From Candidatus Auribacterota bacterium (GTDB lineage: Bacteria; Auribacterota; Tritonobacteria; UBA1439), in assembly GCA_026391995.1 (NCBI GenBank), contig JAPLCY010000148.1, positions 1-7,048 on the forward strand: 7,048 nt of DNA. Direction: 5' to 3'. A program made the position numbers and the translations under genes. The notes below the pieces were generated by a model. The model worked only from the letters and a program-made list of their open reading frames with translations. It was not told where the DNA came from and did not search any database. Positions 1 through 6,770 of the stretch are shown here, piece after piece; position 1 is the first letter of the stretch, and each line of letters starts with the position of its first letter.

Positions 1-1829
1 TGCGAACCATCGAACTATCAGCCCCCGCGAGAACCGCCGACATTGGGATCGCCGCGATCGACTGCGGCGCGGACGCGGTCTACATCGGCGCGCGGAAATT
101 CGGGGCCAGGGCCGCGGCCGGCAACGAACTCGCCGAAATCAGAAGGCTTGTCGAGTACGCCCACCGTTTCCGCGCAAGGGTCTACGTGACGCTCAACACG
201 ATCCTCCACGATCATGAGCTGGAGGAAGCGAGGGCGATCATCAACGAGGTGTACGACGCGGGCGCGGACGCGTTGATCATCCAGGATATGGGGTTGCTCG
301 AGATGGAGCTCCCCCCCCTGCCGCTTTTCGCCAGCACGCAGACGCACAACGCAACGTGGCAGAAGGTGAAGTTCCTGGAAGAGGCCGGCTTCCGGAGGGT
401 GATCCTGGCGCGGGAGCTCGCGCTCGACCAGATCTGGGAGATCCGGTCGAAGACACGGGTCGAGCTGGAGTGCTTCGTGGCCGGGGCGCTGTGCGTCTGC
501 TACAGCGGGCAGTGCTGCTTCAGCGCCGCGGTCTGCGGGAGGAGCGCGAACCGCGGCGAGTGCGCCCAGCCGTGCCGCGGGCACTATTCGCTCGAGGACG
601 GCGAGGGGAATCTGCTCGCGCGGAACCGCCACCTGCTGTCGCTCAAGGACCTCGATCTCTCGCCGTACCTCGAACGGCTTGCCGGGGAGGGGATCTCGTC
701 GTTCAAGATCGAGGGGAGGCTCAAGGATGCGGCCTATGTGAAGAACATGACCGCCTTCTACCGGAGTCGGCTCGACGAAATTATTGCACGGTCGCCGGAC
801 CTGGCAAAGTCATCCCGCGGCACGATCGATTGCTCCTTTACGCCCGACCCCCGGAAGACCTTCTATCGGGGCGCCACCACATATTTCATTGAAGGCGGGC
901 GGGAGGGAATGGCGTCGCTCGACACGCCGAAGTCGGTCGGCGAGGAGGTGGGGACGGCCGGGCGGGTGCAGAAGACTTATTTCACCATCAGGGGCGACGA
1001 GCGGCTCCACAACGGGGACGGGATATGTTTTTTCGACAGGAACCGGACGCTCCGCGGGACGAATATCAATCGCGTGGAAGGTGACAGAGTGTACGCGCGC
1101 GAGCTACGGTACCTGCGGCCGGGGGCGGTCGTGTACAGGAATATGGATCATGAGTTTTGCCGCGCTCTGGCGCGCGGGGGTTGCTCCAGGACAATTCCGA
1201 TCCGGCTAGAGTTCGGCGAGGAGGCCGGCGGCTTCTTCGTGTCTGCGGTTGACGATGAGGGCACGCGGGTAAGCGCCGCCGTGGAGGCGGAGAAAATCCC
1301 CGCGCGCAATGAGGCGCTCGCGCTGACGGCGATCAAGGAGCATTGTTCCAAAACAGGCGATTCTATTTATGCGGTGACCGATGTTGCCGTTTCCCTGAAA
1401 AGGCCGTATCTCGTCCCCGTGCGCGCGCTTAACCAGGCACGGCGCGAACTGGTCCGCATCCTGGACGCGGAGCGGGCGAAGAAGTTTGTGCGAAGAACGG
1501 CCAGGGTGATCCCGAACGACTATCCCTATCCCGAGACCGGACTTGATTATCGCGGGAACGTGCTGAACGGAAAAGCGCTGGCATTTTACCGGCGGCATGG
1601 CGTCCGCCGGATAGACCGGGCGTGTGAGGCGGGCGGGGATGCGCGAGGAAAAGCGATCATGACCACGCGGTATTGCGTGCGTCGCGAGCTCGGGATATGC
1701 CCGCGAGGGGGCCCGCGCAGGGCGGCTGATGCGGCGGGGGGATCGCTCTACCTGGTTGACGCGCACAGAAAATACCGTTTGGATTTTGACTGCGGCGAAT
1801 GTATGATGAACATTGTGTTCCTTGGATGA
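1..1829 (+). CDS. U32 family protein, RlhA/YdcP-like (5' end one base short)
   Basis: Probable Fe-S-dependent RNA hydroxylase or related enzyme of the old 'peptidase U32' group. Bases 1-2 (TG) are the last two bases of the start codon, so 609 residues are encoded and only one base is missing. The N-terminus has the U32 opening ELSAPA and DCGADAVYIGA. Residues 157-175 fit the U32 signature (E157, F159, G162, C165, G170, C172, S175), with F174 where an aliphatic residue is usual. Further cysteines lie at C179, C188 and C192, and the KIEGR motif is at 236-240. Residues about 398-492 resemble the extra domain (DUF3656) of RlhA, ending in LNQARREL. The tail carries C559, C567, C598 and C601, a possible metal site. 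E. coli RlhA (about 650 aa) hydroxylates C2501 of 23S rRNA; this is the nearest architecture I know. UbiU/UbiV and TrhP lack the long C-terminal part. The family is certain; the substrate is inferred. Confidence 0.93.
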   Translation, partial: RTIELSAPARTADIGIAAIDCGADAVYIGARKFGARAAAGNELAEIRRLVEYAHRFRARVYVTLNTILHDHELEEARAIINEVYDAGADALIIQDMGLLEMELPPLPLFASTQTHNATWQKVKFLEEAGFRRVILARELALDQIWEIRSKTRVELECFVAGALCVCYSGQCCFSAAVCGRSANRGECAQPCRGHYSLEDGEGNLLARNRHLLSLKDLDLSPYLERLAGEGISSFKIEGRLKDAAYVKNMTAFYRSRLDEIIARSPDLAKSSRGTIDCSFTPDPRKTFYRGATTYFIEGGREGMASLDTPKSVGEEVGTAGRVQKTYFTIRGDERLHNGDGICFFDRNRTLRGTNINRVEGDRVYARELRYLRPGAVVYRNMDHEFCRALARGGCSRTIPIRLEFGEEAGGFFVSAVDDEGTRVSAAVEAEKIPARNEALALTAIKEHCSKTGDSIYAVTDVAVSLKRPYLVPVRALNQARRELVRILDAERAKKFVRRTARVIPNDYPYPETGLDYRGNVLNGKALAFYRRHGVRRIDRACEAGGDARGKAIMTTRYCVRRELGICPRGGPRRAADAAGGSLYLVDAHRKYRLDFDCGECMMNIVFLG

Positions 1830-1830
1830 G

Positions 1831-1851
1831 GCCGGGCGGGCGCGGCCCGGT
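1831..1851 (+). other. GC-rich hairpin between U32 gene and lipoprotein gene
   Basis: A perfect 6-bp stem, CCGGGC at 1832-1837 with GCCCGG at 1845-1850, encloses a 7-nt loop. G1831 and T1851 could add a G-U pair. It starts one base after the U32 stop codon and is followed only by TTATTG, not a clean T-run. It could be a weak terminator or attenuator that separates the U32 gene from the following three genes, or a chance fold in GC-rich DNA. Confidence 0.3.
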
Positions 1852-1900
1852 TATTGCCTGGCGCACTACAGCTAAATGGATTTTACCTGATGAAAAGACA

Positions 1901-3652
1901 ATGAACGGATCCACCCGTGCCGCATCCGCCTGCTGCCTTGTGCTCCTGTGCTGCGCGGGCTGCGTGACGGTCAGCGTCCAGAATATCCCCTCGCAGGAGG
2001 GGGTGTATCCCACCGTGACCGCTCCCGACGCCCCGCTCGTACTTGCCGTTCCCGGGCTTGTGGTGCCCGGGCTGCGCGTGACGCAGGAGCAGCACTTCGG
2101 CTACCTTGTCAAGATGCTCGCCGCTGAGGGGATCCCCTGCCGGATCATCGCCTATAACACCAGGCAGGACCCGGTATCCATGAGGGCCGCCCTCTTTTCC
2201 CCGGAGCTCTCGATCGCCTGGACGCGCGTCGGGCCGGCGATCGCCGATGAGTTCCAGCGCGAGAACAGGCGCCGCGCGAGCCTTGTGATCAAGAATGTCA
2301 GGGTGCAGTACGAGCGCTTCTTCGAAGAATCATCGGTCCTCCAGCGCCTGTACGCGCGCGCGGAGGAGAAGCTCGATACGGCGCTTGAGGCATTCAACCA
2401 GTACCTTATCGACCCCTCGAAGCAATATCCGCGGGTAACCCGCTTCGAGGGGCCCGGGAGCCCGTACTATCCGAAGCGGTACGAGAAACTCAGGGCCTAT
2501 GCCGCCGGGCGGGCAACGCGTCCCGCCGCGGAAAGGGAGGAGAACAAGCAGTTTTTCATCACCTATGCCCAGTACCATGAGCTTCTCGATGTCGAACCCT
2601 TCTTTGTGACGACCGCCGCCTCGCTCTTTGGCTCGCCACGCGCGAATGACACGCTTAATTTCGCGCGATGGATCCCCGGGATTAAGTTTGTCCTGGGCCG
2701 GGAGTACGGCCAGATCGCGCAGACCGAGCTCGGGGTTGTCCAGCACCTTGAGCGGATCGAGAAGCTGATCAAGGAGAAGAGGGAGGGGCGTTATCCGATC
2801 GATGCCGCGCACGCCCTTTTCTTCGTCGGCGCAAACGGCGAGAAGGGTGACGGATATGTCGACCAGCCGTCGGCGCACCTGAGCCGGCACACGTTTACGA
2901 GGCTCCGGCTTGTGGACGAGGCGGGGAAGCGGCCGCGCCTCGAGGAGGTGGAGCATGACGCGCTCCCCGCGGCCCCGGTCGTCCCGCTCCCGGTCATGCA
3001 TCTCCCGGAGAAGGTGATGTGGGGGCTGGGGGGGGGGCACTTTGGCGCGGCGTACATGGTGAAGAGGAACCCGGTGTTCCCCTACCTGCTCAGCTTTGTG
3101 AAGGGCGACCAGGAGGCCATACGGAGCAATCTCGCGCGCTCGACCAACCTGCTCAGGCAATTTATGATCGAATGCGCGTGCGCGGACACGGCAATCGAGG
3201 CGGCCGATATTCGGCGGACGCGGCAATCCGACAACATCGATATCACCGGACGCTATTTCAACCGCAATGCCAGGACCGTTGTCTGGACGGGGTACTTCAA
3301 AGAGACAGGTATAACCGCCAGGCTCCACGAGCGGCTGCGCCTGCTCAACGTGGCCGAAATGATCCCCGGCGTGAGGGACGTCATCGGTCAATCGGGCGCT
3401 GAGAAACCCCCCCTCCTCACGGGATTGCGCGAGCATGCCGGCTTTTTTAATCCTGTGACATTGGTCCCGGGGGCGGATGCGGTGTTGGGGATGGTGGGAC
3501 TCATCGATGCCGCCGAGGCCTCGCGCATGGCTGAGGGGAAGGGAGCGGTGAACCTCGCCGTCCCGCTGCGGGACGGGAGGAAGGTTTTTCTCGAGTGCAC
3601 GGTCTACCCGGGGTGCATCAGCTTTTTCAAGATTGCGCCGGCCGGGGATTGA
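1901..3652 (+). CDS. putative lipoprotein of unknown function, possible degenerate alpha/beta hydrolase
   Basis: 583-residue protein, not recognised as a named family. Residues 1-20 form a short signal peptide (R6, then a hydrophobic stretch) ending in CCAG before C21, a lipobox with Cys instead of Leu/Val/Ile at -3, so attachment to a membrane is likely but not certain. After it, PLVLAVPGLVVPGL (45-58) resembles the first strand and oxyanion loop of alpha/beta hydrolases. FVTTAASLFGSPRAN (235-249) resembles the segment after the nucleophile elbow. GDGYVDQPSAHLS (316-328) resembles the acid loop, and H367 or H380 could be the histidine. No GxSxG nucleophile motif is visible between them, so it may be inactive, use another residue, or not be a hydrolase. 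The 140-230 region is charged and probably helical. ATG 1901 was chosen because the signal peptide begins there; the ribosome site (GAAAAG) is weak. Its stop lies 1 nt before the prenyltransferase start, which implies joint expression. Confidence 0.85.
   Translation: MNGSTRAASACCLVLLCCAGCVTVSVQNIPSQEGVYPTVTAPDAPLVLAVPGLVVPGLRVTQEQHFGYLVKMLAAEGIPCRIIAYNTRQDPVSMRAALFSPELSIAWTRVGPAIADEFQRENRRRASLVIKNVRVQYERFFEESSVLQRLYARAEEKLDTALEAFNQYLIDPSKQYPRVTRFEGPGSPYYPKRYEKLRAYAAGRATRPAAEREENKQFFITYAQYHELLDVEPFFVTTAASLFGSPRANDTLNFARWIPGIKFVLGREYGQIAQTELGVVQHLERIEKLIKEKREGRYPIDAAHALFFVGANGEKGDGYVDQPSAHLSRHTFTRLRLVDEAGKRPRLEEVEHDALPAAPVVPLPVMHLPEKVMWGLGGGHFGAAYMVKRNPVFPYLLSFVKGDQEAIRSNLARSTNLLRQFMIECACADTAIEAADIRRTRQSDNIDITGRYFNRNARTVVWTGYFKETGITARLHERLRLLNVAEMIPGVRDVIGQSGAEKPPLLTGLREHAGFFNPVTLVPGADAVLGMVGLIDAAEASRMAEGKGAVNLAVPLRDGRKVFLECTVYPGCISFFKIAPAGD
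3644..3648 (+). promoter_or_regulatory. ribosome binding site of prenyltransferase
   Basis: GGGGA lies inside the last codons of the lipoprotein gene, 5 nt before GTG 3654. It supports GTG 3654 rather than the upstream in-frame TTG at 3633, and suggests translational coupling of the two genes. Confidence 0.55.
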
Positions 3653-3653
3653 C

Positions 3654-4577
3654 GTGAAGACGGAGATCAGATTCTGGCTCAGGGTTGCGCGCGCGCCCTT
3701 TCTCCCGGTCGGCGTCATGCCGTACTTGCTCGGGACGGCGATCGCCGCCCGATCGGCCGGGGCGTTCAATCTGCCGATCTTCCTTCTCGGGGCGGCCGCG
3801 ATACTCCTCATTCTCCTCGCGGCCCATTTCAACGGCGAGATCCATGACGTGCGGGAGGATGCCCTTTCGGGCGTCATGGGGAGGAACATCTTTTCTGGAG
3901 GGAGCCAGGAAATTGTCCGCAATCCGTCGCGGGCGCCGCGGGTTGAAACCGCGGCGCGAGCGGCGGTCACGGGCGCGGTGGCCATCGGTCTCATCCTCCA
4001 GTTCTATTGCCGGACCGGGGCATGGACAATCCCCCTCGGTCTCACGGGGATCTTCGCGGGGTACTACTACTCGAAGCCGCCCTTCCGTTTTGCTTCGCGG
4101 GGAATCGGGGAACTCCTCATCGCGTTCTGTTACGGGTGGCTCCCGGTGGCCGTGGGGTGCTATCTCCAGTCAGGCGCCATTCTCCCCCTCGTGCACTGGG
4201 TGTCGATCCCCGTTGCCTGTTCAGTGTTCAATATCATCCTGATCAACGAGTTTCCCGACTATCCCGCCGATGCCCTGGCGGGGAAACGGAATCTGGCGGT
4301 GCGGATCGGACTGCCGGCGGCGGCGTGGGTCTACGCGGCTGCCGGGATCGCGGGGGGCGCGGCCCTCTGCGCGCTGCCGCGCATCCAGATGCTGACGGGA
4401 TACGGGGGCGTGTTCTATCTCCCCGTCGCGTGGCTCGCCATGGTGCTCTCCCTCATGATGGCGCGCGGGCACTACACGGACCCCGTCAGGCTCCTGTGGA
4501 TGTGCGGCCTCACCATCGTGGTCAACCTCGGCGCGTCCGCGGCGGCCATCGCGGGCACCTTCCTGGCGAGGGGCTGA
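3654..4577 (+). CDS. UbiA-superfamily prenyltransferase, MenA-like
   Basis: Integral membrane enzyme that would transfer a polyprenyl chain from its diphosphate to an aromatic ring. The 307 residues match the family's usual length (about 290-310), with roughly eight or nine hydrophobic segments. The first Asp-rich motif is at N60-D65-D69, a spaced-out variant of NDxxDxxxD with H64 inserted before the Asp. FSGGS (80-84) corresponds to the GGS segment typical of the MenA branch. YSKPPFRFASRGIGELL (139-155) matches the MenA loop YxxPPxRxxxRGxGE. The second motif is NEFPDYPAD (198-206), followed by GKRNLAVRIG (210-219). These point to a 1,4-dihydroxy-2-naphthoate-type (MenA) or related acceptor rather than heme (CtaB/CyoE) or 4-hydroxybenzoate (UbiA), but the acceptor cannot be fixed. 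GTG start chosen from the ribosome site and from alignment (KTEIRFWLRVARAPFLP is the usual opening). No men or mqn pathway genes are in the window; the next gene, 11 nt on, is a radical SAM enzyme. Confidence 0.92.
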   Translation: MKTEIRFWLRVARAPFLPVGVMPYLLGTAIAARSAGAFNLPIFLLGAAAILLILLAAHFNGEIHDVREDALSGVMGRNIFSGGSQEIVRNPSRAPRVETAARAAVTGAVAIGLILQFYCRTGAWTIPLGLTGIFAGYYYSKPPFRFASRGIGELLIAFCYGWLPVAVGCYLQSGAILPLVHWVSIPVACSVFNIILINEFPDYPADALAGKRNLAVRIGLPAAAWVYAAAGIAGGAALCALPRIQMLTGYGGVFYLPVAWLAMVLSLMMARGHYTDPVRLLWMCGLTIVVNLGASAAAIAGTFLARG

Positions 4578-4579
4578 TC

Positions 4580-4585
4580 GGGAGG
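4580..4585 (+). promoter_or_regulatory. ribosome binding site of radical SAM gene
   Basis: GGGAGG sits in the 11-nt gap after the prenyltransferase stop, 3 nt before ATG 4589. The motif is strong but the spacing is shorter than usual. It is the only good site near this start. Confidence 0.5.
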
Positions 4586-4588
4586 CCT

Positions 4589-5785
4589 ATGTCACGGTAT
4601 CCCTTCTTCAGGATCGCATGGCCGCCGACATTGGTGGCCCGCCAGATGGGGAGCGCCTTATTCTACGCCTATCTCACCCGGTGGAGGTATTTCGGCGCGT
4701 GGCTCCTGAGGCACGGCGCCGAGTGCCTCCCGGTCGCCGCCGGCGCGCGGGGGATGGGGTGCATAGGTTACCCGGACCACGTGGTGTGGGAGGTTACCTC
4801 GCGCTGCAACCTTTCCTGCGTCCACTGCCATGTGGGGGCGGGGGATCCGGTCGCGAATGAGCTTGATCTCCGTGAGGGAATGCGGCTCATCGACGGGTTG
4901 CGCGAGGTGAGGGAGTTCAGGATGCTCGTGTATACGGGTGGCGAGCCGCTTGTCCGTGGGGATATATTCGAGTTGCTGGAGTATTCGCGGCGGCGGGGTT
5001 TCATCAACGTCCTCGCGACAAATGGCACGCTCCTCGATGACGCGGCCGCCCGTGATTTAAAGAGAAGGGGCGTGGCGGCGGTGGCGGTGAGCCTAGACTC
5101 GGGGCGGGACGAGGTGCACAACCGCATCAGGTGTGACGGGGTAGCCTTTTCGGGGGCCGTTGAGGGGATCAAGGCGGCGCGGCGGGCGGGAATCACCGTC
5201 CAGATCAACATCACGGCGATGGAGTATAATCTCGCCGGGCTGGATGAACTCATTGAGCTTACCAGGGAGTTCGATCCCGCGATCCTGCTTGTCTACCAGC
5301 TCATACCCGTTGGGAGGGGGCACGAGATAAGGGACGCGGCGCTCGAGTCGCACCAGAGCCGTGAACTGCTTGAATTTCTTGTCCGAGCCCAGGAACGGGC
5401 AACCGCCGTCATGGAGCCGGCGGGTGGGCCGCAGTACTGGGCCTATCTCATGGAGCGAAGGGGGCTCAAGGGAAGATTCTGGCGCGCGATGGCGCGGCCC
5501 TTCTTCCACGGCTGCACGGCGGGGAGGGGGTTCGCCTATCTGAAGCCCGACGGCGAGGTCTGGGCGTGCCCTTTCATCGAGCGCTCCGCGGGGAGCGTCC
5601 GGCGTGAGTCATTCGCGAAAATATGGAGGCACGCGGAGTTGTTCGCGCAATTGCGCCGGCGGGAAGAGCTGCTCAAGGGGAAGTGCGGCCTGTGTGAGTA
5701 CCGGGGGATTTGCGGCGGCTGCAGGGGAAGGGCCCTCGCCCTCGGCGGGGATCTCCTCGGCGAGGATCCGACATGCTTTATATGA
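4589..5785 (+). CDS. radical SAM/SPASM domain enzyme, NirJ/AhbC/AhbD-like
   Basis: 398-residue cytoplasmic Fe-S enzyme that cleaves S-adenosylmethionine to start radical chemistry. An N-terminal extension of about 60 residues precedes the core; residues 23-40 are fairly hydrophobic and might sit on the membrane. The 4Fe-4S site is CNLSCVHC (C73, C77, C80), the SAM-binding GGEP is at 117-120, and NGT is at 145-147. The C-terminal SPASM part has seven cysteines: C309, C327, C366, C369, C375, C378 and C396, the middle four spaced CX2CX5CX2C, enough for extra Fe-S clusters. The PDGEVWACPF, CEYRGICGGCRGRAL and GEDPTCF segments resemble the tetrapyrrole-modifying NirJ, AhbC and AhbD enzymes and also related oxidoreductase-cofactor and peptide-modifying SPASM enzymes. 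The true substrate is unknown; no other heme genes are present here. Translation probably depends on the prenyltransferase gene just upstream. The class is certain, the subgroup is inferred. Confidence 0.93.
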   Translation: MSRYPFFRIAWPPTLVARQMGSALFYAYLTRWRYFGAWLLRHGAECLPVAAGARGMGCIGYPDHVVWEVTSRCNLSCVHCHVGAGDPVANELDLREGMRLIDGLREVREFRMLVYTGGEPLVRGDIFELLEYSRRRGFINVLATNGTLLDDAAARDLKRRGVAAVAVSLDSGRDEVHNRIRCDGVAFSGAVEGIKAARRAGITVQINITAMEYNLAGLDELIELTREFDPAILLVYQLIPVGRGHEIRDAALESHQSRELLEFLVRAQERATAVMEPAGGPQYWAYLMERRGLKGRFWRAMARPFFHGCTAGRGFAYLKPDGEVWACPFIERSAGSVRRESFAKIWRHAELFAQLRRREELLKGKCGLCEYRGICGGCRGRALALGGDLLGEDPTCFI

Positions 5786-5817
5786 CATGGGGACACTCTT
5801 TGTAACACTCACCCATG
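5786..5817. repeat. short inverted repeat after radical SAM gene
   Basis: CATGGG at 5786-5791 and CCCATG at 5812-5817 are perfect inverted copies around a 20-nt loop. It lies just past the stop codon of the four-gene block. There is no T-run after it, so it is not a standard terminator. The stem is short and may be chance. Confidence 0.25.
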
Positions 5818-5876
5818 CAAGTAATAAAAATGAAATAATATTCGAAGAAGACGGCGAAGTAAAACTCCGAGTTTAA
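5787..5876 (+). CDS. possible 29-aa small ORF after radical SAM gene
   Basis: An ATG 1 nt after the radical SAM stop opens a 29-codon frame beginning MGTLFVTLTHASNKN and ending in TAA. No ribosome site is evident (the nearest GAGGA is about 20 nt away) and no family is recognised. It has no Cys and is rich in Thr, Glu, Asn and Lys. It spans the change from GC-rich to AT-rich DNA, so a chance frame is the most likely explanation. A peptide substrate of the SPASM enzyme is possible but only by position. Confidence 0.15.
   Translation: MGTLFVTLTHASNKNEIIFEEDGEVKLRV
5797..5804. repeat. left copy of 8-bp direct repeat
   Basis: TCTTTGTA occurs here and again at 6836-6843. The two copies lie at the two ends of the AT-rich segment that carries the phosphopantetheinyl transferase. 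This might be a target-site duplication or a chance match; no transposase or terminal inverted repeats were found beside it. Confidence 0.2.
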
Positions 5877-5943
5877 GGCGGAAGGGATTTGCTAATTGAT
5901 GCCACGATCATTGCCCTCTTACGCTGCATTTGCGCCTCTATTT

Positions 5944-6642
5944 TTATGCTGATTGCATATCTTGGCATAATCCATTCAGGCTATTGATTATTACACTGTC
6001 GGGAAAACGCTTATTCGTTGCGCAGACGGATAGTGTGTAGTTGTCGCCTATGCGATACTGCTTGAAAAAGCACTTCTTGAATTCATTGTCAGTATGAAGA
6101 GTTATTTCCCCATCGCTATGCATTCTGACGGTAAATGAGTCTAACGAGGTAAATATCCCTTTTCCCCATGCTTTAATATAGCTCTCCTTTAGTGTCCACA
6201 GATCATAAAAGTAACGAAGCCTTGTGGATTCACTCCTTTTTAAAAGATCGTCGTACTCTCCTTTTGAGAAAAAGCGCTTTCCTAGATCAATAGCCTCTAT
6301 AGGCCTGATCTGTTCCACGTCTATTCCTATCGGTTCCTTGTCAACGGTGCATACGGCCCATTCACCTGAATGGGATAGATTGAAGTAAAAATCGGGCCTG
6401 TTTTTCAGAGAGGGCTTACCATAATTATTATAGACATATTCTATTTCACTGTTTTTCATTTTCAGCGTACGGCAGATAATAGATCTGATCAAAATCTCCG
6501 ATACCAGTGCCCGCTGTGTATCATGCCTTTTAACGAATTTCTTGATCGCGGCCTGTTTTGCTTCTGGCAGATATGACATCAATTCATAGAAAATTGATGC
6601 TTCAACTATCTCCGGTATCCTCGCCGCGCATACCTCTATCAC
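5944..6642 (-). CDS. Sfp-type 4'-phosphopantetheinyl transferase
   Basis: Transfers the 4'-phosphopantetheine arm of coenzyme A to a conserved Ser of carrier proteins in fatty acid, polyketide or nonribosomal peptide synthesis. 232 residues, the usual size for the Sfp branch (about 220-240; the AcpS branch is about 120). Seen motifs: RALVSEILIR (44-53), YGKPSL (74-79), FNLSHSG (87-93), GIDVE (106-110) with Mg ligands D108 and E110, FFSKGEY (124-130), and WTLKESYIKAWGKG (149-162) with W149, K152, E153 and K157. All key residues are present, so it should be active. GTG 6642 was chosen because a strong ribosome site lies 4 nt before it and VIEVCAARIPE is the typical Sfp opening. The frame stays open up to an ATG at 6759, but that extension crosses an inverted repeat. 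The gene is AT-rich and points against the four-gene block. No carrier protein or synthase gene is in the window. Confidence 0.95.
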   Translation of the reverse strand: MIEVCAARIPEIVEASIFYELMSYLPEAKQAAIKKFVKRHDTQRALVSEILIRSIICRTLKMKNSEIEYVYNNYGKPSLKNRPDFYFNLSHSGEWAVCTVDKEPIGIDVEQIRPIEAIDLGKRFFSKGEYDDLLKRSESTRLRYFYDLWTLKESYIKAWGKGIFTSLDSFTVRMHSDGEITLHTDNEFKKCFFKQYRIGDNYTLSVCATNKRFPDSVIINSLNGLCQDMQSA

Positions 6643-6646
6643 GGGA

Positions 6647-6652
6647 TCCCCC
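6647..6652 (-). promoter_or_regulatory. ribosome binding site of phosphopantetheinyl transferase
   Basis: On the minus strand GGGGGA lies 4 nt before GTG 6642. It decides the start in favour of this GTG over the ATG at 6759. Confidence 0.6.
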
Positions 6653-6679
6653 AATAGGTGATTCGCCGGTTCGTGATCA

Positions 6680-6685
6680 AGTATA
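6680..6685 (-). promoter_or_regulatory. candidate -10 box of phosphopantetheinyl transferase
   Basis: Minus-strand TATACT (5 of 6 matches to TATAAT) lies 37 nt upstream of the start codon, which would leave a leader of about 30 nt. No good -35 box is found at the right distance, so an activator or a different sigma factor might be needed. The 9-bp inverted repeat begins about 22 nt upstream of it. Confidence 0.35.
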
Positions 6686-6706
6686 ATCAGGAGTGGATTG
6701 TCGAAC

Positions 6707-6734
6707 GCCTGAGCTACAGGACTCCAGCTCAGGC
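6707..6734. repeat. perfect 9-bp inverted repeat upstream of phosphopantetheinyl transferase
   Basis: GCCTGAGCT at 6707-6715 and AGCTCAGGC at 6726-6734 are exact inverted copies with a 10-nt centre. It lies 65-92 nt upstream of the GTG start and just upstream of the candidate -10 box. It may be an operator for a dimeric regulator, or a stable RNA hairpin if transcription starts farther upstream. Its loop contains GACTCC, which can pair with the arm of the next repeat. Confidence 0.6.
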
Positions 6735-6770
6735 CCGTGTCGACTTCCATTCCCAACAAACGGCATAAGC

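Noticed and set aside
1799..1900. Upstream in-frame extension of the lipoprotein gene from ATG 1799.
   Set aside because: It would overlap the U32 gene and bury the signal peptide 34 residues inside. ATG 1901 gives a proper N-terminal signal.
2330..3994. A 554-codon open frame on the minus strand.
   Set aside because: It lies opposite the lipoprotein and prenyltransferase genes, is Arg/Pro-rich and has no family motif. In GC-rich DNA such antisense frames are common shadows.
4007..4588. Upstream extension of the radical SAM frame across the prenyltransferase gene.
   Set aside because: The extension is Arg/Gly-rich shadow of the prenyltransferase; the family starts near ATG 4589, which has a ribosome site.
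5786..5820. GGGGACAC-type string resembling repeats linked to REP-associated transposases.
   Set aside because: Only one short copy, no matching inverted GTGTCCCC nearby and no transposase gene.
6680..6740. tRNA-like fragments on the minus strand (GTAGCTCAGG resembling a D-arm, then GTTCGA resembling a T-loop).
   Set aside because: No anticodon arm, no seven-base T-loop and no acceptor pairing. The D-arm-like string is explained by the inverted repeat.
6643..6759. 39-codon extension of the transferase to ATG 6759.
   Set aside because: It crosses the 9-bp inverted repeat, matches no part of the Sfp family, and a better ribosome site and typical opening lie at GTG 6642.
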